A DNA stretch of 64,000 bases, from NCBI GenBank assembly GCA_038243995.1, contig JBBRTV010000001.1:124001-188000 (forward strand), in the 5' to 3' direction. The notes beneath the pieces were generated by a model that did no database searches, was not told the DNA's origin, and saw only the letters and a program-made list of their open reading frames with translations. Numbering within the stretch: the stretch's first letter is position 1; each line of letters starts with the position of its first letter. Below, piece by piece: positions 53,713-62,517 of the stretch. Source of the DNA: Scleromatobacter sp038243995. Lineage in GTDB: Bacteria > Pseudomonadota > Gammaproteobacteria > Burkholderiales > Burkholderiaceae_C. Both the position numbers and the translations under genes were made by a program.

Positions 53713-54905
53713 GCCCGCACGTTCGGATGACTGCTGCCAACAACCCGGGCAGGCGGGCGTTGCCGCCAGGCGCGACGCTGGGCGTGCTCGGCGGCGGCCA
53801 GCTGGGCCGGATGTTCGTGCATGCCGCGCAGACGCTCGGCTTCGAGACGATCGTCCTCGATCCCGACAGCCATAGCCCCGCCGGCGCGGCGGCGCATCAC
53901 CAGTTGTGCGCGCCCTACGACGACGAGCGTGCGCTCGCCGAGATGGCCGGACGTTGCGACGCCGTCACCACCGAGTTCGAGAACGTGCCGGCACCGTCGC
54001 TCGCGTCGCTGGCCGCGGACATCCCCGTCGCCCCATCGGCCGCCGCCGTCGCGATCTGCCAGGATCGCGCCGCCGAGAAGGCGCACTTCGAACACGCCGG
54101 CGTTCCCTGCGCGCCGTACGCCGTCGTCGAGACGGTGGAGCAACTCGCGCAAGTTCCGCCGCACCTGCTGCCGGGCATCCTGAAGACGGCCCGCATGGGC
54201 TACGACGGCAAGGGACAGGTCATCGTCGCCGATCGGGCGGAACTCGCGGCGGCCTGGCTGCAACTGCGCCAGGTGCCGTGCGTGCTCGAGAAGAGGCTGG
54301 CGCTCGCGTACGAACTCAGCATCATCATCGCGCGCGCCGCGGACGGCACGCTGGTGAACCTGCCGGTGCAGCAGAACCTGCATCGTTCGGGCATCCTCGC
54401 GCTGACCACCGTTCCCGCGCCGGACGTCACCCAGTCGCAATCCGACCAGGCCATCGCGCGGGCGTCGGCGATCGCGGCCTCGATGGACTACGTGGGCGTG
54501 CTGTGCGTGGAATTCTTCGTGCTCGACGACGGTTCCCTGGTCGCCAACGAAATGGCCCCGCGCCCGCATAACTCCGGCCACTACAGCATCGACGCCTGCG
54601 ACCTGTCGCAATTCGAATTGCAGGTGCGCACGCTCGCCGGGCTGCCGCTGGTCACGCCGCGCCAGCACTCGGCGTGCGAGATGGTCAACCTGCTGGGCGA
54701 CCTGTGGTTCGAGGACGGCCACGAGCGCGAGCCGGACTGGGCCGCGCTGCTGGCCCTGCCTGGCATGCACCTGCACCTCTACGGCAAGCGCCAGGCGCGA
54801 CCGGGCCGCAAGATGGGCCACCTGACCGTGACGGCATCGACCCCGGCGCTCGCGCGCGAGCGTGCGAACGCCGCCGCGGCGGTGCTCGGCCTCGAGGGCT
54901 TCTGA
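53709..54905 (+). CDS. purK: 5-(carboxyamino)imidazole ribonucleotide synthase
   Basis: The 398-residue ATP-grasp enzyme carboxylates AIR with bicarbonate. Motifs are LGVLGGGQLGRMFVHAAQTLGF, DPDSHSPAGAAAH, TTEFENVP, LKTARMGYDGKGQ and EMAPRPHNSGHYSIDAC. Length is normal for the family with a short N-terminal extension (MSPHVRMTAANN). It starts within the purE stop and ends overlapping the sua5 start by one base (TGATG), so purE-purK-sua5 is an operon. Confidence 0.97.
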   Translation: MSPHVRMTAANNPGRRALPPGATLGVLGGGQLGRMFVHAAQTLGFETIVLDPDSHSPAGAAAHHQLCAPYDDERALAEMAGRCDAVTTEFENVPAPSLASLAADIPVAPSAAAVAICQDRAAEKAHFEHAGVPCAPYAVVETVEQLAQVPPHLLPGILKTARMGYDGKGQVIVADRAELAAAWLQLRQVPCVLEKRLALAYELSIIIARAADGTLVNLPVQQNLHRSGILALTTVPAPDVTQSQSDQAIARASAIAASMDYVGVLCVEFFVLDDGSLVANEMAPRPHNSGHYSIDACDLSQFELQVRTLAGLPLVTPRQHSACEMVNLLGDLWFEDGHEREPDWAALLALPGMHLHLYGKRQARPGRKMGHLTVTASTPALARERANAAAAVLGLEGF

Positions 54906-55888
54906 TGCCGATCGCCGACGGCCGCGATCCGGCGGCCATCGCCCGTGCCGCAGCCGAACTCGCGGCCGGCGGGCTGGTCGCCTTCCCCACCGAGACGGTC
55001 TACGGCCTGGGTGCGCGCGCGGACGACGACGCCGCGGTCGCGAAGATCTTCGCCGCCAAGGGGCGGCCGTCCGATCATCCGCTGATCGTCCACGTGCCGG
55101 ATCTTGCCGGCGCGCGCGCGTTCGCGAGCGAATGGCCGCGCTCCGCCCAGCTCCTGGCGGAGGCCTTCTGGCCCGGCCCGCTCACCGTCATCGTGCCGCG
55201 CCGCCCGGAACAGGGCGCGGCCGCGGCCGGCGGCCAGGCCAGCATCGGGCTGCGCTGCCCTGCACATCCGGTCGCCCGCGCCTTGCTCGTGGCGGCGGCG
55301 GCGCTCGGCGTCACCGGCATCGCGGCGCCCAGCGCCAACCGCTTCGGCCGCATCAGCCCCACGCGCGCGGCGCACGTGCGCGAGGAATTCGGCGACGCGC
55401 TGACCATCCTCGACGGCGGCGATTGCGAGATGGGCATCGAGTCGGCCATCGTCGACTGCACCCGCGCGGCGCCGGGCCTGCTGCGTCCGGGCGTGCTGAC
55501 GCGCGCGGCGCTGGAGGCGGTGCTGGGCGTCGCGCTGCGCGAGCCCGGCGCCGACGCGCCGCGCGCTTCCGGCACCCTGGAGGCGCACTACGCGCCGCGC
55601 GCCAAGCTGCGCCTGATGCCGGCGCAGCAGCTGCGTGCGGCGATCGATGTCCTGCCGAAATCAGGCGTTAACCCGGTCGCTGTATATTTCCGCACCATCA
55701 CGCCCGGGCGGGCCGTGCGAGCGGCGCGTGCGATGCCTGACAATCCCGAGTCTGCAGCGCACGAACTCTTTTCCGCGCTGCGCGAACTCGACGCATCCGG
55801 CGCCAGCCTGATCTGGGTCGAAGCGCCTCCCGATGCCCCGGCATGGGAAGGCGTGCGGGACCGCCTGCGGCGCGCTGCCGCGGCATAG
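54905..55888 (+). CDS. sua5: L-threonylcarbamoyladenylate synthase Sua5 (TsaC2)
   Basis: The 327-residue protein is the first enzyme of t6A tRNA modification. The TsaC domain has GGLVAFPTETVYGLGA, KGRPSDHPL and SANRFGRISPT. A linker carries RPGVLTRAALEAVLG, and a C-terminal Sua5 domain follows (KSGVNPVAVYFR, SAAHELFSALRELDASGASLIWVE). The two-domain form is the longer Sua5 class. The translation start overlaps purK. tsaB, which acts later in the pathway, is encoded at 61202. Confidence 0.95.
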   Translation: MPIADGRDPAAIARAAAELAAGGLVAFPTETVYGLGARADDDAAVAKIFAAKGRPSDHPLIVHVPDLAGARAFASEWPRSAQLLAEAFWPGPLTVIVPRRPEQGAAAAGGQASIGLRCPAHPVARALLVAAAALGVTGIAAPSANRFGRISPTRAAHVREEFGDALTILDGGDCEMGIESAIVDCTRAAPGLLRPGVLTRAALEAVLGVALREPGADAPRASGTLEAHYAPRAKLRLMPAQQLRAAIDVLPKSGVNPVAVYFRTITPGRAVRAARAMPDNPESAAHELFSALRELDASGASLIWVEAPPDAPAWEGVRDRLRRAAAA

Positions 55889-55954
55889 ATCGAACCACCG
55901 CTCCGACAGGCCTGCGCGCACCGGGGCTCGAGCCGAATTCCAACAGGAGAACGA

Positions 55955-56932
55955 ATGTTTTTTACAGAACGCCTGGGCCGCATCGCATCGCGTGCGGCAG
56001 CAGGGCTTGTCGCCGTCGCCGCCCTGGCTTCCTGCGGCGGGGGAACCTACCAGGTGCAGGCTTTCGTGCCGGCGCGCATCCTGACCTTCGGCGACGAGAA
56101 CAGCATGCTGATCGGCCCGCAGGGTCTGAAGTACTCCATCAACGGCGTCTCGCTGCAGACCGACCTCATCGACTGCACGCTCAACCCGATGTGGACCCAG
56201 CTCCTCGCCGCTTCGTACAGCCTGGTTTACGGCCAGTGCAATCCCGACGCGGTGGCTTCGCCGGGGGCGATCTCCTTCGCGACCGTGAACGCGACCGTCG
56301 ACGACGCCACCACGCAGGTGGCGGCCTTCCTGGCCGGCGACACCTTCAACGCCAACGACATGGTCACGATCTGGGTGGGCGAGCACGACGTGCTCAACCA
56401 GTACCTTGAAAACGGCGTCGGCGACCAGGCCAGCCTGATCGCTGGCATGCGCGAACGCGGCGCGGCGCTGGCGAACCTCGTCAACTCGATCGCGGCGACG
56501 GGCGCCAAGACCATCCTGCTGACCATCCCGCCGATGAGCGACAGCCCGTTCGCCGCCACCGAGAACGAGCGCGGCGATTTCGACCGCGCCACGCTGCTCG
56601 GGGAAATGAGCGACGCGTTCAACCGCAGCATGCGCAGCAACGTCGTCAACGACGGCAGCAAGATCGGGCTGGTGCTGGTGGACGACTACGTCCAGTCCGC
56701 GATTCGCAATCCGGGCGGCTACGGCCTGATCAGCAGTCCGAACGTGACCACGGCTTGCCAGGTGACGGTGCCGCTGCCGGACTGCCGCGACGACACGCTG
56801 GTGACGGACCCCGTCCTCAACAGCAACGACCCGAAGATCTACCTGTGGGCCGACGCGACCCACCTGGGCCCGAGCGCGCACACGCAGATCGGCAACCAGG
56901 CCGTTTCGCGCGCGCACAGCAACCCGTTCTGA
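55955..56932 (+). CDS. SGNH-like lipoprotein with a degenerate GDSL motif
   Basis: The 325-residue protein has a lipobox (VAALASC, Cys27). Its block I reads RILTFGDENSMLIG, so the serine of the canonical GDS is replaced by Glu48-Asn49. Block III is VTIWVGEHDVLNQYL and block V is DATHLGPSAHTQIG with the usual Asp and His. Without the nucleophile it may be a non-catalytic SGNH fold, or use the serine at position 50. It sits 66 bases after sua5 and ahead of a second, canonical SGNH lipoprotein. Confidence 0.75.
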   Translation: MFFTERLGRIASRAAAGLVAVAALASCGGGTYQVQAFVPARILTFGDENSMLIGPQGLKYSINGVSLQTDLIDCTLNPMWTQLLAASYSLVYGQCNPDAVASPGAISFATVNATVDDATTQVAAFLAGDTFNANDMVTIWVGEHDVLNQYLENGVGDQASLIAGMRERGAALANLVNSIAATGAKTILLTIPPMSDSPFAATENERGDFDRATLLGEMSDAFNRSMRSNVVNDGSKIGLVLVDDYVQSAIRNPGGYGLISSPNVTTACQVTVPLPDCRDDTLVTDPVLNSNDPKIYLWADATHLGPSAHTQIGNQAVSRAHSNPF

Positions 56933-56958
56933 CGCTTCAGCACGCCGCACTCCGCATT

Positions 56959-57006
56959 ACCGTGGGCCTGGCGCGACTCGACAGTCGCCCCGGGCCCACG
57001 GTCTTT
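56959..57006 (+). terminator. Probable terminator after the first SGNH lipoprotein
   Basis: ACCGTGGGCC (56959-56968) pairs with GGCCCACGGT (56993-57002), enclosing a smaller GCGACT/AGTCGC hairpin, followed by CTTTCC. The 10-bp stem is strong; the T run is only three bases. Confidence 0.6.
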
Positions 57007-57115
57007 CCAGCCTCGGCAAATGCGCCGGCGCGACGTGCGGTAATTCGTGACGAGAGCTGTTGTTTGGCGTGCAGCGACAGGGTTTGTCCGGGACTCGTCC
57101 CCGAACCCCCGTGCG

Positions 57116-57150
57116 TATAGTTTTTAATTAAATCGAACGACCGTTCGATT
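57116..57150 (+). promoter_or_regulatory. TetR-type operator just after a -10-like box, upstream of the second SGNH gene
   Basis: The inverted repeat AATCGAACG-AC-CGTTCGATT (57131-57150) has 9-bp perfect arms, the size and symmetry of a TetR-family operator. TATAGT at 57116-57121 directly upstream resembles a -10 box; no good -35 is seen. A repressor bound there would block transcription of the lipoprotein at 57184 and probably of the OmpW gene. No TetR-type gene is present in the window. Confidence 0.6.
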
Positions 57151-57183
57151 AATGTTTGTTGACTCTTCGTTCGCGAGGTGCAC

Positions 57184-58461
57184 ATGAAGAAGTTTCGTGT
57201 TTTGGCAACGGCCCTGGCGGCTGCGGCTTTTCTGGCAGGTTGCGGCGGCTCCGATCCGGGCAACCAGTCGTCTCGCTTCACCTTCACCCGCATGGTGAAC
57301 TTCGGCGACAGCCTGAGCGACGTCGGCAGCTACAGGACGAAGATCGTCGCCGACAGCGGCGGCGGCTACTATTCGATCAACGGCAACCTGTCCGGGGCCG
57401 GCCTGCTCTACACCAACTGGACCGAATTCCTCGCGGCCCAGCTCGAGCTCGACCAGCCCTGCCCGGCCGAAGTCGGCCTGGCGTCCGTCGGGCAACTGGC
57501 TTTCATGGCGCAGGCGACGGTGGTCACGCCGACTTGCTACAGCTTCGCGCAGGGCGGAGCCCGCGTGACCGAACCCGTAGGCCCCGGCAATGCCGCGCTC
57601 GCGGGGCCGCCGTTCAACTCGGCGAGCGGCATGCTGGGTCAGTTGACGGTACCGGTCGTCGACCAGATCGCGAACTTCGGCACGAACGGCGGTACCTTCA
57701 CGTCGTCCGACCTCGTCACCGTGCTGGCAGGCGCCAACGACCTGTTCATCGACCGTGCGCTCACGGTCGACGGCACCGTCGGTGCCGTGCTCGCCCAGGA
57801 GGCCGCGCACCTGATCACCGTCGAGCAGGGCAACGCCGCCATCGCCGCGGCCGCCAACTCGGCCGTGCAGCAATTGGCCCTGGCCGGATCGCAGCTCGCC
57901 GACCTGATCAAGACGCAGATCATCGCCGGAGGCGCGACGCACGTCGTCGTCGTGAACGTGCCGGACGTCTCCGGGACGCCCGACCACCTGCTTTGGACGA
58001 CGACGGGCGCCGGGGTCATCGTCGAGCCGCTGCACCCGCACCTGACGCTCGACATGACCACGGCCTTCAACGACGCGCTCGCCGCCGGCCTGTCGGTCGA
58101 TGCCGCCAGCGGCACGAGCGCGATCGCCGAAGTGGCCTGGGTCGACGCTTTCACCGCGAACCAGGACCAGAACACCAATCCGGCCGCGTACGGTCTGACG
58201 AACGTCACGACGCCGGCCTGCGACCTGGCCAAGACGGGCGTGACGGTCGCGAACCCGCCGATCGGCTTCGTGCCGCTGGCGAGCTCGCTGTTCTGCACGA
58301 AGGACTCGCTGATCGCCGTCGACACCGCCAACGTCACCCCGACCGATCCGACCGGCGTGCTGCACTACGAATTCGCGGACGAGGTCCATCCCACGCCCTA
58401 CGCCTATCGCCTGCTGGCGGAGTTGGTGGGCCTCAAGATGGCCGTCAAGGGCTGGCTGTAA
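57184..58461 (+). CDS. Canonical SGNH/GDSL hydrolase lipoprotein
   Basis: The 425-residue protein has a lipobox (LAAAAFLAGC, Cys20). The full SGNH set is present: block I VNFGDSLSDVGSY, block III VLAGANDLFI and block V DEVHPTPYAYR (Asp and His). It is probably an outer-membrane esterase or lipase facing the periplasm or surface. The ATG at 57184 follows AGGTG; a GTG two codons earlier is also in frame. It likely forms an operon with the OmpW gene 36 bases downstream, under the palindromic operator at 57131. Confidence 0.9.
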   Translation: MKKFRVLATALAAAAFLAGCGGSDPGNQSSRFTFTRMVNFGDSLSDVGSYRTKIVADSGGGYYSINGNLSGAGLLYTNWTEFLAAQLELDQPCPAEVGLASVGQLAFMAQATVVTPTCYSFAQGGARVTEPVGPGNAALAGPPFNSASGMLGQLTVPVVDQIANFGTNGGTFTSSDLVTVLAGANDLFIDRALTVDGTVGAVLAQEAAHLITVEQGNAAIAAAANSAVQQLALAGSQLADLIKTQIIAGGATHVVVVNVPDVSGTPDHLLWTTTGAGVIVEPLHPHLTLDMTTAFNDALAAGLSVDAASGTSAIAEVAWVDAFTANQDQNTNPAAYGLTNVTTPACDLAKTGVTVANPPIGFVPLASSLFCTKDSLIAVDTANVTPTDPTGVLHYEFADEVHPTPYAYRLLAELVGLKMAVKGWL

Positions 58462-58497
58462 GCCGGCGCCCGTAGAGACAAACGCAAGGACACATTC

Positions 58498-59172
58498 ATG
58501 AAGAAGCAATCCATTGCATCGACTCTCGTGGCCGCCCTCGCCCTCTGCGGCACGGGCGCCGCGCAGGCGCAGGTGGCCGGCTCGATGCTGGTCAAGGTCG
58601 GCTGGAACAAGATCATGCCCAAGGTCGAGAGCGGCGACCTGTCGGCGCCGGCGCTGCCGGGTACGAAGGTCGACATCAAGTCGGCCAGCGCGCTGTTCTT
58701 CACGGCGACGTACATGTTCACCGACGACGTCTCGATAGAGTTCCTCGGCGGGCTGCCTTACAAGCACGACATCGTCGGCGCAGGTGCGGCCGCCGGTGCG
58801 GGCAAGATCGGCAGCGTTCACCAGATCTCGCCCACGATCCTGCTGCAGTACCGGTTCTTCCAGGCCAACGCACCGCTGCGTCCCTACCTCGGCGCCGGCC
58901 TGACCTATGCCAAGTTCTATGGCACCGAAGGCTCCGCCGCACTGACCGCGACGACCAACCCGGGCGGCCCGCCCACCACGATCGGCGGCGACACCAGCTG
59001 GGGCAGCACGATCCAGGCCGGCATGAACTACAAGATCGACGATCACTGGTTCATCGACGGCGCCGTGCTGAAGACCTACATCAGCACCAAGGCCCCGCTC
59101 TCGACCGGCCAGGAAACCTCGTTGAAGCTGAACCCGGTGGCGATCAACCTGTCGGTCGGCTACCGTTTCTGA
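58498..59172 (+). CDS. ompW: OmpW family outer-membrane protein
   Basis: The 224-residue protein has a signal peptide (IASTLVAALALCGTGAAQA) and an eight-stranded barrel pattern: VKVGWNKIMPK, SIEFLGGLPYKHDI, ISPTILLQYRFFQ, RPYLGAGLTYAKFYG, INLSVGYRF. It ends in the terminal Phe needed for assembly. OmpW-type barrels carry small hydrophobic compounds and are often induced by lipids or oxidants. It follows the SGNH hydrolase gene and is closed by a terminator at 59229. Confidence 0.92.
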   Translation: MKKQSIASTLVAALALCGTGAAQAQVAGSMLVKVGWNKIMPKVESGDLSAPALPGTKVDIKSASALFFTATYMFTDDVSIEFLGGLPYKHDIVGAGAAAGAGKIGSVHQISPTILLQYRFFQANAPLRPYLGAGLTYAKFYGTEGSAALTATTNPGGPPTTIGGDTSWGSTIQAGMNYKIDDHWFIDGAVLKTYISTKAPLSTGQETSLKLNPVAINLSVGYRF

Positions 59173-59228
59173 TCCCGCCTGACCGTTCCGGCCGCGCCTG
59201 ACGAGCGGCCCGGCGGAACACGCCGCAT

Positions 59229-59260
59229 ATCCCGCCCACCGCAAGGTGCGCGGGATTTTT
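59229..59260 (+). terminator. Rho-independent terminator after ompW
   Basis: ATCCCGC (59229-59235) and CACC pair with GGTG and GCGGGAT (59250-59256) around a GCAA tetraloop, followed by TTTTT. It also faces the convergent dacB gene. Confidence 0.85.
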
Positions 59261-59324
59261 CATGGGCGTCGCCCGGGCGGATCCGGCCATCGACGCGACA
59301 CGGATGCGGGGGTGCGGCCGCCTC

Positions 59325-60920
59325 TCAGCGCGCCGTGTTGGCTCCCGCGCTGGTCGCGCCCGGGTCGACGGCGGGATCGTGCGCCACCCAGTCGATCGCG
59401 GCGTCCAGCGCGGGCCGTGCGGCCGCCGCCCGCGCCTCGTTGACGATGGCCACCAGGACGTAGCGGCGGCCGCTGTCCGCCAGCACATAGCCGGCGATCG
59501 CGATCACGTCGCGCATGGAGCCGGTCTTGAGGTGCGCGCGGCCGGGCAGCGCGCCCGAGTGGCGCAGCGTGCCGTCGATGCCGTTGAGCGGCAGCGAGCT
59601 CATCAGCTCGGGCATGACCGGGCTGCGCCAGATCCATTGCAGCAGGCTCGCCAGCGCGCGCGCGCTGATGCGCGTTTCGCGCGCGAGGCCAGACCCGTTG
59701 GCGATGACGATGTCGTCGGCCACCGGCCCCAGCCGGGTGTGCAGCCACTGTGCCAGCGCGGCGCGCGCCTGGTCCGCCGTGACGCCGGACGGGGCGGGCG
59801 CCGGCAGCGCCGCGCCGGTATCGGGCGTCGGGCCGGCCGCTGCCGGTGCGGCGATGCCGGCCTGCGCGCCCAATGTCAGGAAGACCTGCTCGGCCATCAC
59901 GTTGTTGCTGTATTTGTTGATGTCGCGCACCACGTCGACCAGCGCCGGCGACACCGCCTCGAACGCCAGGGTCGCGTCGGGCGGCGAGTCGCCGTCGCGC
60001 ACGCGGCCCTTGAGCTTGCCGCCCACTTCGCCCCACATCGATTCGATCATCCGCGCGTCGTAGCTCGCGGGGTCGGCGAAGGCCACGGGCCAGGTGCGTG
60101 CGCCGCAACTCGCCGGATAGCCGGCCCCGAAGTGCCAGCCCGTCGGGTCGTCCGTGGCGAGCTTCAGCTTCGTGCGCCAATCGTCGCAGGCACCGCGCAC
60201 CAGCGGCAGCGTCGCGTCGGCGGCGACGCCGGCGAGCGGGGGATCGGCGACGACGCGCGCCACGCGCCCCGCGGGATCGGGGGCGAACCCGAGGGTGACC
60301 GATTTGTAGTTCAGCAGCAGCGCGTCCGGCAACACGTTGTAGGGTTCGGCGGGCGCGCCGTCGAAATCGGCCGGCGAGCGGGCGAGCGGGGCGAACGCGC
60401 CGTGATCGAGCACGATGTCGCCGCGGATCTCGCGCACGCCGGCGGCGCGCACCTGGCGCAACAGCAGCCAGACGCGTTCGAGCACCAGGCTCGGATCGCC
60501 GCTGCCGCGGATGACCAGCGACCCCTTCAGCACGCCGTTGCGAACCGGGCCGGTGAAGAGCACCGGGGTCTTCCAGGTCCACGCGGGTCCGAGCAGGTCG
60601 AACGCCGCCGCCGTCGTCGCCAGCTTGAACACCGACGCGGGGTTCATGCCCGCGTCCGCGTTCAGTCCCCAGGCGGGCGCCGGAGCGTCGACCGGCTGCA
60701 CCCACAGCGCCAGGGAACTGGCCGGCACCTGCGCGCGGGCGAGCGCCTCGGCGATCGCTTTCGGTAGCGTCCAGGCGGAGCCGGGCGCGCGCCGGGGATC
60801 CGTGGGCGCCGACAGCGCAGGCGACGGCGCCTCGACCGCCGGCACGGTTGCCGGCAACGACGACGCGGTCGACGATGCCCAGGCCCACAGCGCGACGGAT
60901 GCCAGCACCGCCCGGTGCAT
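59325..60920 (-). CDS. dacB: D-alanyl-D-alanine carboxypeptidase/endopeptidase (PBP4 type)
   Basis: The 531-residue periplasmic enzyme trims peptidoglycan cross-links. It has a signal sequence (MHRAVLASVALWAWASSTA). The serine motif NPASVFKLATT (SxxK), the SxN motif YSNNVMAEQ and the KTG motif AHLKTGSMRDV are intact. The long insert between SxxK and SxN identifies the low-molecular-mass class C. The ATG at 60920 was used; an in-frame Met at 60984 would add a Pro-rich leader before the signal. It is divergent from tsaB. Confidence 0.93.
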   Translation of the reverse strand: MHRAVLASVALWAWASSTASSLPATVPAVEAPSPALSAPTDPRRAPGSAWTLPKAIAEALARAQVPASSLALWVQPVDAPAPAWGLNADAGMNPASVFKLATTAAAFDLLGPAWTWKTPVLFTGPVRNGVLKGSLVIRGSGDPSLVLERVWLLLRQVRAAGVREIRGDIVLDHGAFAPLARSPADFDGAPAEPYNVLPDALLLNYKSVTLGFAPDPAGRVARVVADPPLAGVAADATLPLVRGACDDWRTKLKLATDDPTGWHFGAGYPASCGARTWPVAFADPASYDARMIESMWGEVGGKLKGRVRDGDSPPDATLAFEAVSPALVDVVRDINKYSNNVMAEQVFLTLGAQAGIAAPAAAGPTPDTGAALPAPAPSGVTADQARAALAQWLHTRLGPVADDIVIANGSGLARETRISARALASLLQWIWRSPVMPELMSSLPLNGIDGTLRHSGALPGRAHLKTGSMRDVIAIAGYVLADSGRRYVLVAIVNEARAAAARPALDAAIDWVAHDPAVDPGATSAGANTAR

Positions 60921-61201
60921 CGACGACCCGCGGGGGGCGGGACGGGAAGGCCAAGGGCGCTGGGTGGGAACTGGGGGCGGCATGGACGGCTGGGCGCGCG
61001 CCTTGGCGCGCTGGAAAGGAGGAGTGCGGGGACGGCGGCGCCGGGGGGCGCCAAATGCGCATCCCCCGGCGTCGCGGCCCGGTCGCAGCGGGCCGGACGA
61101 TGATCGCACGGCTACACTCTTTGGATGTCCAGGAGTTCCATTTCCAGGGCCGCTCGCGCAGCGGCCGACGCACGCGCGGCGATTTCGGGCGGGGCGCGCG
61201 C

Positions 61202-62011
61202 ATGAGGTTGCTGGCGATCGACAGCGCGACCGAGCGCCTCGCGCTGGCCGCGATCGACGACGGCCGGTCTCCGGCGCGTGCCGGCACGTCGTCCGCCTGC
61301 GCGCAGGCGCTGTCGCGTGAGACCTGCCGCATCGACGCCGTCGACCTGGAAGGCGGCGCGGCCGCGTCGGCCAGAGCGTTGCCGGAGGCCCTGGCTTTGC
61401 TGCAGCGCCTCGGCTGGACATTCGCCGACCTCGATGCGATCGCCTTCGGGCGCGGTCCGGGCGGCTTCACCGGCCTGCGCACGGCCTGCGCGGTCGCCCA
61501 GGGCCTCGCGTTCGGCCAGGGCATCCCGGTCGTGCCCGTCGACAGCCTCGCGATCGTCGCCGAAGACGCCGTGCGGACGCTCGCCGGCGAAGGGCAGGCT
61601 CCCGTGAACGGCCCGGTCTGGGTGCTCATGGACGCCCGCATGGACGAAATCTATGCCGGCTGCTACGTCGACGAGGGCCATGCCGGCTGGCGCGCCGTCG
61701 TCGTCCCCGCGCTGACGACGCCTGCGGCACTGAACCTCGCCTGGCATGCCGCGCCGCCCGCGCTGGTCGCCGGCTCGGCGCTCGACGTCTTCGGCGATCG
61801 CCTCGCGCCGGGGCCGGCGATCCGGGTGCCGCGCGAAAGCGGGCGCGCCGCCGCGCTGGGCTGGCTGGCAGCGGCCGGGTTCGCGCGCGGCGACGCCGTC
61901 GCGGCCGACCAGGCCTTGCCGGTCTACCTGCGCGACAAGGTGGCCCAGACGACCGTCGAACGCGAAGCCGCGAAGCTCGCGCGCGAAGCGCTGGCCGGAG
62001 CCACCCGATGA
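61202..62011 (+). CDS. tsaB: tRNA threonylcarbamoyladenosine biosynthesis protein TsaB
   Basis: The 269-residue protein starts MRLLAIDSATERLALAA. It has ADLDAIAFGRGPGGFTGLRTACAVAQGLAFG and PVVPVDSLAIVAE, characteristic of TsaB, the ASKHA-fold partner that binds TsaD in t6A synthesis. An insert around residues 130-160 (GEGQAPVNGPVW) lengthens it. It heads the operon tsaB-rimI-udg with four-base overlaps, as in many proteobacteria. Confidence 0.95.
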   Translation: MRLLAIDSATERLALAAIDDGRSPARAGTSSACAQALSRETCRIDAVDLEGGAAASARALPEALALLQRLGWTFADLDAIAFGRGPGGFTGLRTACAVAQGLAFGQGIPVVPVDSLAIVAEDAVRTLAGEGQAPVNGPVWVLMDARMDEIYAGCYVDEGHAGWRAVVVPALTTPAALNLAWHAAPPALVAGSALDVFGDRLAPGPAIRVPRESGRAAALGWLAAAGFARGDAVAADQALPVYLRDKVAQTTVEREAAKLAREALAGATR

Positions 62012-62517
62012 GCGCGGTGCATGCCGATCCCGCGGCGCACGCCGACACCGCCCCGCCGGTCATGCGTCCGATCACGTTCGACCTGCTCGATGCCGTGATG
62101 GCGATCGAAGTCGCGGCCTATCCGTTTCCGTGGACGCGCGGCAACTTCATCGATTCGATCGCCGCCGGCTACGTGACGCGCGCGCTCGAAGCCGTCGACG
62201 GCGAACTGCTCGGCTACTTCGTCGCGATGCCCGGGTTCGAGGAGATGCACCTGCTCAACGTCACCGTCGCGCCGCGCCACCAGGGGCGGGGCCACGGCCG
62301 CGCGCTGCTGGCGCAGGTCTACGCGCTCAGCCACGCCTGCAACGCCGCCGCGGTCTGGCTCGAAGTCCGCGTGAGCAACGAGCGCGCGCACGCCCTCTAC
62401 CTGAGCGAAGGCTTCACCGATGCGGGCCGGCGCCGCGGCTACTACCCGTCGGCCGACGGGCCGCGCGAAGACGCGCTGCTGATGTCGAAGCTGCTGCCAC
62501 CCGGAGGCCGCGAATGA
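62008..62517 (+). CDS. rimI: Ribosomal protein S18-alanine N-acetyltransferase RimI
   Basis: The 169-residue GNAT protein has FPWTRGNFIDSIAAGY, HLLNVTVAPRHQGRGHGRALLAQV (acetyl-CoA loop RHQGRGHG) and WLEVRVSNERAHALYLSEGFTDAGRRRGYY. It acetylates the N-terminal alanine of ribosomal protein S18. Residues 1-18 form a short variable leader. It overlaps tsaB and udg by ATGA junctions. Confidence 0.95.
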   Translation: MSAVHADPAAHADTAPPVMRPITFDLLDAVMAIEVAAYPFPWTRGNFIDSIAAGYVTRALEAVDGELLGYFVAMPGFEEMHLLNVTVAPRHQGRGHGRALLAQVYALSHACNAAAVWLEVRVSNERAHALYLSEGFTDAGRRRGYYPSADGPREDALLMSKLLPPGGRE

